Positions 1 through 8,343 of a stretch of 64,000 bases of DNA are shown here, piece after piece. The stretch comes from CBDDIP01 sp965229005. Its GTDB lineage: Bacteria; Actinomycetota; Acidimicrobiia; Acidimicrobiales; Ilumatobacteraceae. Every line of letters starts with the position of its first letter. Within the stretch, counting starts at the first letter, position 1. The stretch covers positions 2,604,001-2,668,000 of the forward strand of contig CBDDIP010000002.1 of the NCBI GenBank assembly GCA_965229005.1. The letters run 5' to 3'. A model generated the notes under the pieces. The model did no database searches. It was not told the origin of the DNA and saw only the letters and a list, made by a program, of their open reading frames with translations. Position numbers and translations under genes: made by a program.

Positions 1-899
1 GCTTCAGCCACCTGATGTGGGTGCTGCTCGACCGTGGCGACGCGGCCATCGTGCCCAGCCCGAGCTACCCGATCCACATCTTCGGCCCGCTGTTCGCCGG
101 CGCCGACCTGCGCCAGGTGCCGATGCGCCACCTCGCCGATCCGCGCGTGCAGGGCGACTTCACCGGCGACTTCTTCGACAGCTTGACCACCGCATACGAC
201 GTCGGCTGGCCCAAGCCGCGAGTGCTCGTCATCTCCTTCCCGCACAACCCGACCGGTGCCGTCGTCGACCTCGACTTCATGCAGAAGGTGGTCGACTTCT
301 GCCGCGAGCGCGGGATGATCGTCGTTCACGACTTCGCCTACGCCGACATGGGCTTCGACGGCTACAAGCCACCGAGCATCCTCCAGGCGGAGGGCGCCAA
401 AGAATGTGCCGTCGAGCTGTACTCGATGACCAAGAGCTTCTCGATGGCCGGCTGGCGCTGCGCCTTCCTGGCCGGCAACAAGGACGTCGTGCAGGCACTC
501 GTCAAGCTGAAGAGCTACCTCGACTACGGCATGTTCCAGCCGATCCAGATCGCCGCCACGGTGACGATGAACGAGGCGCCGGACTTCCCCAAGGAGGTCT
601 GCGCCATCTACCAGAGCCGCCGCGACGCCTTGATCGACGGGTTGGCCCGCATCGGCTGGGACATCCCCAAGCCGAAGGGTTCGATGTTCGTGTGGGCGCC
701 GATCCCCGAGCCGTACGCCGAGATGGACTCGGTCGAGTTCTGCTCGCACGTCGTGCGCGAGTGCGACGTCGCGCTGTCGCCCGGTGTCGGCTTCGGCCCG
801 GGTGGCGAGGGCTTCGCCCGCTTCGCCCTGATCGAGAACGAGCAGCGCATCGCCCAGGGCCTGCGCAACCTGAAGAAGGGCCTGATCAAGCTGGGCTGA
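1..899 (+). CDS. alaC: Alanine transaminase-like class I/II aminotransferase (5' truncated by window)
   Basis: PLP-dependent aminotransferase, probably interconverting alanine/2-oxoglutarate and pyruvate/glutamate. The reading frame is open from base 3, so the true start lies before the window; about 299 residues of a usual ~400 are present. Visible family features are PSYPIHIFG near the large-domain start, FPHNPTGAVVD, the PLP-lysine segment SMTKSFSMAGWR, and the C-terminal SPGVGFGPGGEGFARFALIEN. The order and wording of these match E. coli AlaC more closely than aspartate aminotransferases. An LL-diaminopimelate aminotransferase is a less likely alternative. The next gene starts 78 nt downstream from its own predicted promoter. 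Confidence 0.85.
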   Translation, partial: FSHLMWVLLDRGDAAIVPSPSYPIHIFGPLFAGADLRQVPMRHLADPRVQGDFTGDFFDSLTTAYDVGWPKPRVLVISFPHNPTGAVVDLDFMQKVVDFCRERGMIVVHDFAYADMGFDGYKPPSILQAEGAKECAVELYSMTKSFSMAGWRCAFLAGNKDVVQALVKLKSYLDYGMFQPIQIAATVTMNEAPDFPKEVCAIYQSRRDALIDGLARIGWDIPKPKGSMFVWAPIPEPYAEMDSVEFCSHVVRECDVALSPGVGFGPGGEGFARFALIENEQRIAQGLRNLKKGLIKLG

Positions 900-964
900 G
901 CCCGGTGCCGAGCAGGTTCACACACCTGTCACGAAATGGTGACGGGCCGCGAACATCGCCTCAG

Positions 965-970
965 TAGCTT
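965..970 (+). promoter_or_regulatory. -10 box of a leaderless promoter (ACT gene)
   Basis: TAGCTT lies 7 nt before ATG 978, and there is no ribosome binding site between. This is the spacing expected when transcription starts at the start codon, and it favours 978 over the in-frame upstream start at 936. No good -35 is visible. Confidence 0.45.
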
Positions 971-977
971 CACGCCG

Positions 978-1622
978 ATGCTCACCTACGTCGTCCGCGT
1001 CTGGCTGCCCGACCGTCCGGGCGCGCTGGGTCAGGTGGCCAGCCGCATCGGCGCAGTGCGCGGCGACGTCATCGGCATCGACATCCTCGAGCGCGGCGGC
1101 GGCAATGCCATCGACGAGTTGACCGTCAGCCTGCCCGAGGACGGCCTGGTCGACCTGCTCGTGGCCGAGATCCGTCAGGTGGACGGCGTGGCCGTGGAGG
1201 ACGTGCGCAGCGTCTCCGCGGCGCGGCCCGATCCGGGCACCGCGGCGCTGATCGTCGCCGCCGACCTCGCCGAAGCGTCACCCGATGTGCGCGTGCGCGT
1301 GTTCTGCGAGCACCTGCGCGAGTTGGTCGACGGCGAGTGGTGCGTGGCGATGGCCGTGGACGGTGGAGTGCTGTCGAGCGCCGGGCCGGTGCCCGACCTC
1401 GGTTGGCTGAGCGCGTTCATCGAAGGCAGTCGCCACCTCGACGCGGCATCCGACACGACGCCGGGCGACATCGTCTGGACGCGCCTCGACCGGATGGGTG
1501 TGGTGTTCGCCAGCGGGCGTGCGGGCCGACCCTTCCATGCCCGCGAACGACAGCAGGTGTCACTCCTCGGTCGGATCGCCGATGCCCTCGACGGTGTCGT
1601 CGCCACCGGCCCAGTGGCGTGA
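978..1622 (+). CDS. ACT-domain protein
   Basis: A protein of 214 aa. Residues ~1-75 form an ACT fold (LTYVVRVWLPDRPGALGQVA, then GDVIGIDILE), a domain that senses amino acids or small ligands. The C-terminal half resembles a GAF-like sensory segment but carries no motif I can name. No catalytic domain is attached, so this is a regulatory or ligand-binding protein of unknown target. Start 978 was chosen because of the TANNNT box 7 nt upstream. The last 63 nt overlap the convergent glpK gene, so the two 3' ends are complementary. Confidence 0.75.
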   Translation: MLTYVVRVWLPDRPGALGQVASRIGAVRGDVIGIDILERGGGNAIDELTVSLPEDGLVDLLVAEIRQVDGVAVEDVRSVSAARPDPGTAALIVAADLAEASPDVRVRVFCEHLRELVDGEWCVAMAVDGGVLSSAGPVPDLGWLSAFIEGSRHLDAASDTTPGDIVWTRLDRMGVVFASGRAGRPFHARERQQVSLLGRIADALDGVVATGPVA

Positions 1623-3113
1623 CCGCTCCACTGCCCGGGTCCAGGTCGCGTGGGCCAGATCGGTGAACGTGCGATCCGGTTCGGGCTCGAAGGCGCGGTC
1701 GAGCGTCCAGGTCGCGCCGATCGCGTCGAGCGACGGCCAGATGCCCTCGGCCAGCCCGGCCAGGTAGGCCGCACCGAGAGCGGTGGTCTCCTGATCGGTC
1801 GGGCGGCGCACGGTGACGCCGAGCTGGTCGGCCTGGAACTGCAGCAGCACATCCATCACCGACGCTCCACCGTCGACGCGCAGGTCGTGGATGTCGACCC
1901 CCGACGCCGCGCTCATCGCGTCCACCGCGTCGCGGGTCTGGAAGGCCATGGCCTCGATCACGGCGCGAGCGAGGTGCGCCTTCGTGCTGCCGCGGGTGAT
2001 GCCGAGGATCGTGCCACGGGCGTACGGGTCCCACCACGGGCTGCCGAGTCCGGTGAACGCAGGGACGATCACCACGCCGCCGGCGTCGTTGACCGATTCG
2101 GCGAGTGGGCCGATCTCGGCCGACGTCTCGATCACGCCGAGTCCGTCGCGCAACCACTGCACCGCTGCGCCCGTGACGAAGATCGCTCCCTCCAACGCGT
2201 ACGCCGTCGTGCCGTCGGCCAGCGTCCAGGCGACGGTGGTGAGCATCCCCGGCGTCGGCGTCGGGCACGTCGGGCCGACGTTCAGCAGCACGAAGCTGCC
2301 GGTGCCGTACGTGTTCTTGGCCATCCCGGGGTGCACGCACGCTTGCCCGAACAGCGCTGCCTGCTGGTCGCCGGCGATGCCCGAGATCGGGATGCCGACG
2401 GGCAGCCCGCTCGACGAGGCAGTGAGGCCGAATCGTCCGCTCGACGGCATCACGCTGGGCAGCGCCGTCATCGGGATGTCGAACAGCGCGCACAGCTCGT
2501 CGCTCCACTCGAGGCGAGTGATGTCGAACAGCATCGTCCGGCTGGCGTTCGACGGATCGGTGGCGTGCACGGCATCGGCGCTCCCGGTGCCGCCCGTGAG
2601 GTTCCACAGGATCCAGCTGTCGATGGTGCCCAGCGCGAGGTCGTCGTCCACCGGGATGTCGCGGTTGGCCAGCATCCACTCGAACTTCGTGCCGGAGAAG
2701 TACGGGTCGAGCACCAGCCCGGTGAGAGCGCGCACCCGGGGGAGCGCGCCGGCAGCGGTGAGCTCCTCGCAACGTGAGGCGGTGCGACGGTCCTGCCAGA
2801 CGATCGCGTTGCCGTACGGGAGCCCGGTACGGCGGCTCCACGCGACCACGGTCTCGCGCTGGTTGGTGATGCCGATGGCCGCGACGTTCTCAGCGCCGAC
2901 GCGCTCGATCACGTCGGTGAGCGTCGCCGTCACCGCATCCCAGATCTCCACGGCGTCGTGCTCCACCCGACCGGGCTCGGGGAAGTGCTGGGTGAACTCG
3001 CGGTACGACGCGATCACCTCCGTCGAGTCGGGGCTGACGGCTCGACTGCGGACGCCCGTCGTGCCGGCATCGATGGCGATCACCGTGCGAGGTGCGGTTC
3101 CGGGTTCGCTCAT
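1560..3113 (-). CDS. glpK: Glycerol kinase
   Basis: Phosphorylates glycerol to glycerol-3-phosphate with ATP; FGGY family, 517 aa, the usual length. The N-terminal phosphate-binding motif is AIDAGTTGVRS. NQRETVVAWSR, VWQDRRT and the GIAGDQQAALFGQ / GMAKNTYGTGSF block match GlpK signatures, and GLGSPWWDPYARG and the C-terminal VDGGASVMDVLLQ complete the family pattern. Start ATG 3113 overlaps the stop of the upstream membrane-protein gene by 4 nt (ATGA), so the two are translationally coupled. The 3' end overlaps the convergent ACT gene by 63 nt. Confidence 0.95.
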   Translation of the reverse strand: MSEPGTAPRTVIAIDAGTTGVRSRAVSPDSTEVIASYREFTQHFPEPGRVEHDAVEIWDAVTATLTDVIERVGAENVAAIGITNQRETVVAWSRRTGLPYGNAIVWQDRRTASRCEELTAAGALPRVRALTGLVLDPYFSGTKFEWMLANRDIPVDDDLALGTIDSWILWNLTGGTGSADAVHATDPSNASRTMLFDITRLEWSDELCALFDIPMTALPSVMPSSGRFGLTASSSGLPVGIPISGIAGDQQAALFGQACVHPGMAKNTYGTGSFVLLNVGPTCPTPTPGMLTTVAWTLADGTTAYALEGAIFVTGAAVQWLRDGLGVIETSAEIGPLAESVNDAGGVVIVPAFTGLGSPWWDPYARGTILGITRGSTKAHLARAVIEAMAFQTRDAVDAMSAASGVDIHDLRVDGGASVMDVLLQFQADQLGVTVRRPTDQETTALGAAYLAGLAEGIWPSLDAIGATWTLDRAFEPEPDRTFTDLAHATWTRAVERSRHWAGGDDTVEGIGDPTEE

Positions 3114-3481
3114 CGGCGGCGCTGCTTGTTGGTGCGGTTCGGCCGCTGCGACGGGCCGGTGGTCGTTCGTTTGGTCGGTGCCGGTCGGTTCCGCGACGCC
3201 ACGACCGGCTGCTGCGATCCTTTGGCCGCGGCCTTCGCCGCGGCCGCAGCGCGTGTGCCCTCGCGCAGGTCGCGCAACGTGGACCGCAGGTAGCCGAACT
3301 TCGCCAGTACGGCACTGACGAGCACGAAGAGCACGGCCCCGAGCGCCAGCCCGGTGTACGTCGCGGCCGGGTCCTTCGGGTCGAAGACGAGGGCCACCAG
3401 CAGCACCCCGATGGCGAGGAAGAGCAGCGCCTCGCGCCCAAAGCGCCTCCACGGGATCGGACGGGACGAATCCCAGGCCAT
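3110..3481 (-). CDS. Small two-helix membrane protein
   Basis: A protein of 123 aa with two hydrophobic helices at about residues 18-35 and 43-62, followed by a ~60-residue basic, Ala/Arg/Lys-rich cytoplasmic tail. An AGGAGAG ribosome binding site precedes ATG 3481; a TTG one codon upstream is the alternative. It is coupled to glpK by a 4-nt overlap, but nothing in it resembles the glycerol facilitator. Function unknown. Confidence 0.65.
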   Translation of the reverse strand: MAWDSSRPIPWRRFGREALLFLAIGVLLVALVFDPKDPAATYTGLALGAVLFVLVSAVLAKFGYLRSTLRDLREGTRAAAAAKAAAKGSQQPVVASRNRPAPTKRTTTGPSQRPNRTNKQRRR

Positions 3482-3512
3482 CAATCTCTCCTGCAGTCGA
3501 TCATCGGCCGCC

Positions 3513-3518
3513 TAGCGT
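3513..3518 (+). promoter_or_regulatory. -10 box of a leaderless promoter (pfkA)
   Basis: TAGCGT lies 8 nt before GTG 3527, in the 45-nt gap between divergent genes. No ribosome binding site is present, so the pfkA message is probably leaderless. Confidence 0.45.
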
Positions 3519-3526
3519 GTGCAGGC

Positions 3527-4558
3527 GTGCGAGTCGGCATTCTGACAGGTGGCGGTGACTGCCCGGGCCTCAACGCGGTCATCCGCGCCATCGTGCGCAA
3601 GGGCGAGCTGGAGCACGGCGACGAGCTGATCGGCTTCCTCGACGCGTGGGACGGTGTCCGTGAGCGGCGCACCATGGCGCTGGACGTGCGCTCGCTGCGC
3701 GGCATGCTGCCCAAGGGTGGCACCCTGCTCGGCACGCGTCGTGGCAGTCCGTACGACCTGGAGGGCGGACCGCAAGCGGTGCGCGACACGTTCGACGAGA
3801 TGGGCATCGATGCGCTCATCGCCATCGGCGGCAACGGCACGCTGTCGGTGGCGTGCAACCTGCACGAGGACCTCGGCCTGCCGATCGTGGGCGTGCCGAA
3901 GACGATCGACAACGACATCGTCGGGACGGACATCACCTTCGGCTTCACCACCGCGGTGCAGATCGCCACCGACGCGATCGATCGTCTGCACACCACGGCG
4001 GAGAGCCACGACCGGGTGATGGTGGTCGAGGTGATGGGGCGCCACACCGGGTGGATCGCCACCCACGCGGGCATCGCCGGCGGGGCGACGGCGATCATCA
4101 TCCCGGAACGCCCGTTCGACATCGACGAGGTGTGCGACCTCCTGCGCAAGCGCCACGAGCGCGGGCGGTACGCGTCGATCGTCGTCGTTGCCGAAGGCGC
4201 CGAGCCCAAGGAAGGCACGATGCCCGCGCGGGAGAAGATCTATGACCAGTTCGGCCACGTGCGCCTTGGCGGCGTCACCGACGCGATCGCTCACGCGATC
4301 GAGCTGCGCACCGGCTTCGAGACCCGCGTCGTCCTGCTCGGACATGTGCAGCGCGGCGGAACGCCCACCGCGTACGACCGGGTGCTCAGCACCCGGTACG
4401 GGGTGGCAGCGATCGACATGGTCCACGAAGGGCGGTGGGGCGAGATGGCCGCGCTGCGCGGCACCGAGGTGGTCGCCGTGCCCCTGCGCGAGACCGTGGG
4501 CAAGACGCGCACGCTGGACATGGACCTCTACGACGTGGCCGCGGTCTTCTTCGGCTGA
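3527..4558 (+). CDS. pfkA: 6-phosphofructokinase (group III, predicted ATP-dependent)
   Basis: Phosphorylates fructose-6-phosphate in glycolysis; 343 aa. The protein begins VRVGILTGGGDCPGLNAVIR, and the catalytic loop is PKTIDNDIVGTD. The nucleotide-site loop reads IGGNGTL. In this family Gly at the position after the loop acid/Asn marks ATP use (Asp marks pyrophosphate), while Lys in PKTIDND (Gly in E. coli) marks the actinobacterial group III clade. The combination therefore predicts an ATP-dependent group III enzyme. MGRHTGWIA and GHVQRGGTPTAYDR bind the sugar phosphate. The start is a GTG with a TANNNT box 8 nt upstream. Confidence 0.92.
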   Translation: MRVGILTGGGDCPGLNAVIRAIVRKGELEHGDELIGFLDAWDGVRERRTMALDVRSLRGMLPKGGTLLGTRRGSPYDLEGGPQAVRDTFDEMGIDALIAIGGNGTLSVACNLHEDLGLPIVGVPKTIDNDIVGTDITFGFTTAVQIATDAIDRLHTTAESHDRVMVVEVMGRHTGWIATHAGIAGGATAIIIPERPFDIDEVCDLLRKRHERGRYASIVVVAEGAEPKEGTMPAREKIYDQFGHVRLGGVTDAIAHAIELRTGFETRVVLLGHVQRGGTPTAYDRVLSTRYGVAAIDMVHEGRWGEMAALRGTEVVAVPLRETVGKTRTLDMDLYDVAAVFFG

Positions 4559-4561
4559 ACG

Positions 4562-5228
4562 TCAGGCGCTGGTGACAGCGGTGGGGGAGGGCAGCGGCGG
4601 GTACGACGGCTGCGCCGACACCACCAACCCGGGGAAGTCGTAGGGGGTGAGCGGCTCGCCCTTGAGCTCGCCGTTCCCGGCCGGCCACTGCTGGGGCAGT
4701 GCCGTCGACGACGATTCGGATGCGGTCGACGCCGGCCTCGCTGGCGGTCAGCACGATCTGCGCGACGGCTGTGACGAGGGAGTCTCCCGACAGCAGCTGC
4801 AGCTCGCTGGACACATCGACGATCAGCACTCCGGACTGCAGGCGCGTACCCAAGAGGTGTGCGTCGGCAGGCAGTGCCGTGCGCAGCTGCGCATCGCGTT
4901 CGTCGTCGTTCGGTCCCTGGAACAGCGCGGCGAGCAGCGACTGCGCGGTCTCGTCGACGTCGCGTGCCACGGGTTGCAGCTTGCGGCTCTGCCCTTGCTC
5001 GTCGGGTGCGACGAGGTAGATGCGCGCTGCACCGGTTGCGGCGCCGCCCTGCTGGCCGTTGCCCAACTGGAGCTCGGTGCGTTGATCGGCCCCGATGGTG
5101 CGCGGCGAGTCGTCCGACCCGATCGAGCAACCCGATGCGACGAGTGCCAGGAGCCCGAGCCAGATCGCGAGTGCGAACCGGGGCGCGCGTCGAGTCGTCC
5201 GATGCGCTTGAGCACTCGCTGCGATCAC
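4562..5228 (-). pseudogene. GerMN-domain lipoprotein (LpqB-like), single-base frameshift
   Basis: The GTG start at 5228 lies 2 nt after the kinase stop. A signal peptide ends in a VASGC lipobox, then a GerMN domain follows (IYLVAPDE, ...VDVSSEL, IRIVVDGTA). After VDGTA the frame breaks at the G4 run 4693-4696. Removing one base restores ...GTAQQWPAGNGELKG...PLTPYDFPGL and a stop at 4562-4564, the normal end of the domain. The intact protein would be ~221 aa, far shorter than mycobacterial LpqB (~580 aa). Position after MtrA/MtrB-like genes suggests a lipoprotein modulator of the sensor. Either a natural frameshift or a sequencing error; uninterrupted translation would run on into unrelated sequence. 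Confidence 0.75.
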
Positions 5229-5230
5229 GG

Positions 5231-6730
5231 TCAGACCTCTTCCGCCGGCAGCTCGAGCACGAACCGCGCACCGGCTTCGCCGTCGACGCGGTCTTCCACC
5301 CACACGCGCCCGCCGTGCATCCGCACGTGCTCGTCGACCAGCGCCAGACCCAGGCCGGCGCCGTCGCTGGTGGCCCGGCGCCCGGCGGCACCGCCACGGG
5401 CGAAGCGCTCGAACACCAGCTGACGTTCCTCCATCGGCACCCCGACGCCACGGTCCTCGACGGCGATCCACACGTGCCCGAGCGGCTCGCCCTCACCGTC
5501 GGCTTCGAGCACCGAGATCGATGCCTCGCCACCGCCGTGCAAACGGGCGTTGTCGATCAGGTTGGCCACCACACGGGCCAGCCGCCGCTTGTCGCCGCTC
5601 ATCACCATCCGCTCGGCACGTTCGGTGACGACCACCTTCGTCGACGGCATGCTGCTGACGGCGACCGCCTGGCGCACGAACTCGGCGACGAACAGCTCGT
5701 CCAGGTGGAGGCGGATGGCCCCGGCGTCGAACCGCGAGATCTCGAGGAGGTCGGCGACGAGCCCCTGGAATCGGGCGACGTCGGCAACGAGCAGGTCGAG
5801 TGCCGCCTGGGCCTTCTCCGGCATGTCGTCGCGGCGTGCCTGCATCACCTCGACGCTCGCGGCCAGGGTCATCAACGGTGAACGCAGCTCGTGGCTGACG
5901 TCGCTGGCGAAGCGTGCGTCGCGTTCCACTCGTTCCTGCAGCGCGGCCGCCATGTCGTTGAACGCGTTGGCCAGGATCTGCAGGTCGTGATCGTCGGTCG
6001 GCTCCAGGCGGGTGTCCAGCCGGCCACCGGCGATCGCCTTTGCTGCCTGGGCGGCATCGCCGAGCGGCTTGACCGCACGCCGTGCGGCGAGCGACCCGAT
6101 CAGGGCGCCGGCCATCGTGGTGATCACGCCGCCGAACACGAGGCTGACGGCGACGTTGCGCAGCGTCGTGTTGGCGTCGTCGAGGCTGACGAACTCGAAG
6201 TACGAGGCGTCGGTGACGGTGAGAGGGATGCCGATGACGAGCACCGGGCTGCCGCCGACGTCGGTGATCATCCGCGCCGGTTCGCCGTCCTGCATCACGC
6301 GCGACTGCAGCGCGACGGGGATCGCGTCCGGACCGAATCGAGAGGGTGATGTCGCCGCCCACGCGCCGCGCACGTTGACCGCCGCCCGAGCAACGCCCAG
6401 CGACAGCAGCCTGGCGTTGACGTCGTTGGCAGACGCGTTGCCGACGAGCTCGTTCTGCGCGACCTGCGCGTTGCGGTACGCCTGCTCGATGCCGGAGCGA
6501 TCGCGCTGGTTGACCATGCTGCTGCGCGTGAAGCTGTAGGCGGCGGCGGCGAGGAACGCGGACAGCAGCAGCGCGCCGAGCGCGAACATCAGCAGGATGC
6601 GCGTGCGCAACCCGAGCCGCGCCGGGCGGACCTGGGCCGACCACTCCGTGAACCGTTGTCGTCGTGTCGGACGGGTGAGCCCGGTCGTGGCCGTGTCGTC
6701 CTCGCCGCGTGCCAGGTCGACGCTGGTCAC
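5231..6730 (-). CDS. Sensor histidine kinase (MtrB/CseC-like)
   Basis: A membrane sensor of 499 aa. TM1 is at about residues 43-65, followed by an extracytoplasmic segment of ~120 residues, TM2 near 190, a HAMP domain, HisKA with DVSHELRSP (phospho-His at residue 280), and HATPase_c with NLIDNARLHG (N box), EDRGVGVP (G1) and GAGLGLALV (G2). Start GTG 6730 lies inside the last codons of the response regulator gene (stop 6738), giving an 8-base gap-free junction after the regulator. The regulator-kinase-lipoprotein order resembles actinobacterial mtrA-mtrB-lpqB and cse systems, which monitor the cell envelope. Confidence 0.85.
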   Translation of the reverse strand: MTSVDLARGEDDTATTGLTRPTRRQRFTEWSAQVRPARLGLRTRILLMFALGALLLSAFLAAAAYSFTRSSMVNQRDRSGIEQAYRNAQVAQNELVGNASANDVNARLLSLGVARAAVNVRGAWAATSPSRFGPDAIPVALQSRVMQDGEPARMITDVGGSPVLVIGIPLTVTDASYFEFVSLDDANTTLRNVAVSLVFGGVITTMAGALIGSLAARRAVKPLGDAAQAAKAIAGGRLDTRLEPTDDHDLQILANAFNDMAAALQERVERDARFASDVSHELRSPLMTLAASVEVMQARRDDMPEKAQAALDLLVADVARFQGLVADLLEISRFDAGAIRLHLDELFVAEFVRQAVAVSSMPSTKVVVTERAERMVMSGDKRRLARVVANLIDNARLHGGGEASISVLEADGEGEPLGHVWIAVEDRGVGVPMEERQLVFERFARGGAAGRRATSDGAGLGLALVDEHVRMHGGRVWVEDRVDGEAGARFVLELPAEEV

Positions 6731-6737
6731 TGCACGG

Positions 6738-7418
6738 TCACGATTGCAGTCGGTACCCGAGCCCGCGCACGGTGACGACGTGGCGCGGGTTCGCCGGGTC
6801 GGCCTCGACCTTGGTGCGCAGCCGACGGACGTGCACGTCGACGAGCCGACCGTCACCGAAGTAGTCGTAGCCCCACACCTTGTCGAGCAGGCTCTCCCGG
6901 CTGAACACGCGGCCGGGGTTCTGGGCCAGCTCGCACAGCAGACGGAACTCGGTCTTCGTCAGGTGCAGCTCGGTGCCGCTGCGCAGCACCTTGCCCTCGT
7001 CGGGGATGATCTCCAGGTCGCCGAACACCAACCGGGCGTGCGACGGGCTGATCGGGCGGATGCGACGGAGCAGGGCGCGGATTCGCGCCGACAGCTCCTT
7101 CGGCGCGAACGGCTTCGTCAGGTAGTCGTCGGCGCCCGCTTCGAGCCCGGCGACGACGTCGTGGGTGTCGTTGCGCGCGGTGACCATCACGATCGGCACG
7201 TCGCTGTGACGACGCAGGGTGCGGCACAGCTCGAAGCCGTCGATGCCGGGGAGCATGATGTCGATGAGGACCACGTCCGGCACGGCGGCACCGAAGAGCG
7301 TGATCGCTTCCTCGCCGCTGCCGGCTTCGTCGACGGTCCAGCCTTCGTCCTCGAGGGCGAGCTTCACCGCAGTGCGGATGCGCTCATCGTCTTCAACCGT
7401 CAGAATCCGGGTTCCCAC
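6738..7418 (-). CDS. OmpR-family response regulator (MtrA/CseB-like)
   Basis: A protein of 226 aa. The receiver domain has acidic pocket VEDD, phospho-acceptor Asp53 in VLIDIMLPG, Thr in VTARND and Lys in LTKPFAP. The C-terminal winged helix (from ~residue 130) ends in GRLVDVHVRRLRTK and TVRGLGYRLQ, the DNA-binding signature of the OmpR/PhoB class. The start is GTG 7418, 3 nt after the inositol-phosphatase stop, so the whole block from 8240 down to 4562 may be one transcript. Likely partner of the adjacent kinase. Confidence 0.9.
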   Translation of the reverse strand: MGTRILTVEDDERIRTAVKLALEDEGWTVDEAGSGEEAITLFGAAVPDVVLIDIMLPGIDGFELCRTLRRHSDVPIVMVTARNDTHDVVAGLEAGADDYLTKPFAPKELSARIRALLRRIRPISPSHARLVFGDLEIIPDEGKVLRSGTELHLTKTEFRLLCELAQNPGRVFSRESLLDKVWGYDYFGDGRLVDVHVRRLRTKVEADPANPRHVVTVRGLGYRLQS

Positions 7419-7421
7419 GGG

Positions 7422-8240
7422 TCACATGATGCCAGGCCGGGGGCCCGCTTCGGTGTTCGCCAGCAGGTCGACCATCTGATCGAAGAGGAACGGGTTCGCC
7501 ACGAGCACGTTCGAGTGGTGCGCCGGGCCGCCGTCGAAGGAGCCGGTTCGGCATCCCGCCTCACGCGCGATGAGCTCGCCGGCGGCCATGTCCCACGGCC
7601 CGAGGAAGCGCTCGAAGTAGACGTCGACGCGCCCGGCGGCAACCGAACAGAGGTCGGTCGAGGCGGCGCCGGAGCGACGGATGTCGCGCACGCGTCCGAT
7701 CATCTCGGCGATGCGCTGGGCCTGTGCGATCCGTCGCTCGGGCAGGTAGGAGAAGCCGGTGGCGATCAGCGCCTGAGCGAGGTCGGTGGTGGTGCTGCAC
7801 GTCAGCGGACGTGCACCGAGTTTGGCGCCGCCGCCGCGCACCGCGGTGAACAGCTCGTCGGTGGCGGGCACGTAGACAGCGCCTGCCTCCGCGCCGTCGT
7901 CGGTGCTCGCGGCGATCGACACGGCGTAGCCGGGCAGCCCGTAGAGGAAGTTCGTCGTCCCGTCGATCGGGTCGATCAGCCAGCGGACACCGGTGGTGCT
8001 CGTCGTGTCGGTGCCCTCCTCGCCGATCACGCCGTCGCCCGGCCGGGCAGCGGCGAGCTCACCGACGATGAAGGCCTCGGACGCTCGATCGAACTCGGTG
8101 ACCACGTCGGTGGCCGACGACTTGGTCGTCGCCGCAGCGATCCCGCCTTCCCGGCCGGCTCGCACCATCCGGCCGGCCTCGGTCGCCAGCCGCGCGGCAA
8201 GGGTGACGAGCTCCTCTCGATCCACGTTCTGCAGGTTCAT
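7422..8240 (-). CDS. Inositol monophosphatase family protein
   Basis: Mg-dependent phosphatase of the IMPase/SuhB family, 272 aa. Visible metal and substrate motifs are GEEGTD (Glu ligand), WLIDPIDGTTNFLYG and GPWDMAAGELIAREAGC. In actinobacteria such enzymes act on inositol-1-phosphate, histidinol phosphate or related sugars; the substrate cannot be told here. Start ATG 8240 begins the conserved N terminus; the ATG is itself part of a 10-bp inverted repeat that would form a hairpin in the 5' leader (8238-8281), which might affect translation. Confidence 0.88.
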   Translation of the reverse strand: MNLQNVDREELVTLAARLATEAGRMVRAGREGGIAAATTKSSATDVVTEFDRASEAFIVGELAAARPGDGVIGEEGTDTTSTTGVRWLIDPIDGTTNFLYGLPGYAVSIAASTDDGAEAGAVYVPATDELFTAVRGGGAKLGARPLTCSTTTDLAQALIATGFSYLPERRIAQAQRIAEMIGRVRDIRRSGAASTDLCSVAAGRVDVYFERFLGPWDMAAGELIAREAGCRTGSFDGGPAHHSNVLVANPFLFDQMVDLLANTEAGPRPGIM

Positions 8241-8281
8241 GGGCGCGAGATCAGCGAGATCTCGTCGGTTCCGCGCCCATG
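8238..8281. repeat. Type C palindrome, copy 1
   Basis: A perfect 10-bp inverted repeat, CATGGGCGCG ... CGCGCCCATG. The 24-nt interior contains the smaller palindrome CGAGATCTCG and the phrase CTCGTCGGT shared with the two other copies (8302-8342, 20700-20752). The left arm includes the complement of the inositol-phosphatase ATG. Confidence 0.7.
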
Positions 8282-8301
8282 AGAGCTGGGCGCGGCGGCA
8301 C

Positions 8302-8342
8302 GGGCGCGTGGTGAGCGAGATGTCGTCGGTGTCGCGCCCATG
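8302..8342. repeat. Type C palindrome, copy 2
   Basis: GGGCGCG ... CGCGCCC arms enclose an interior with GAGCGAGATGTCGTCGG, nearly identical to the copy at 20700-20752. It lies just outside the 3' end of the downstream minus-strand gene. With copy 1 it fills the 103-nt intergenic space 8241-8343. Confidence 0.7.
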
Positions 8343-8343
8343 G

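Noticed and set aside
1417..2841. Long Arg-rich frames overlapping glpK, DUF58, ileS and others
   Set aside because: Other-frame shadows of well-supported genes with no family motif.
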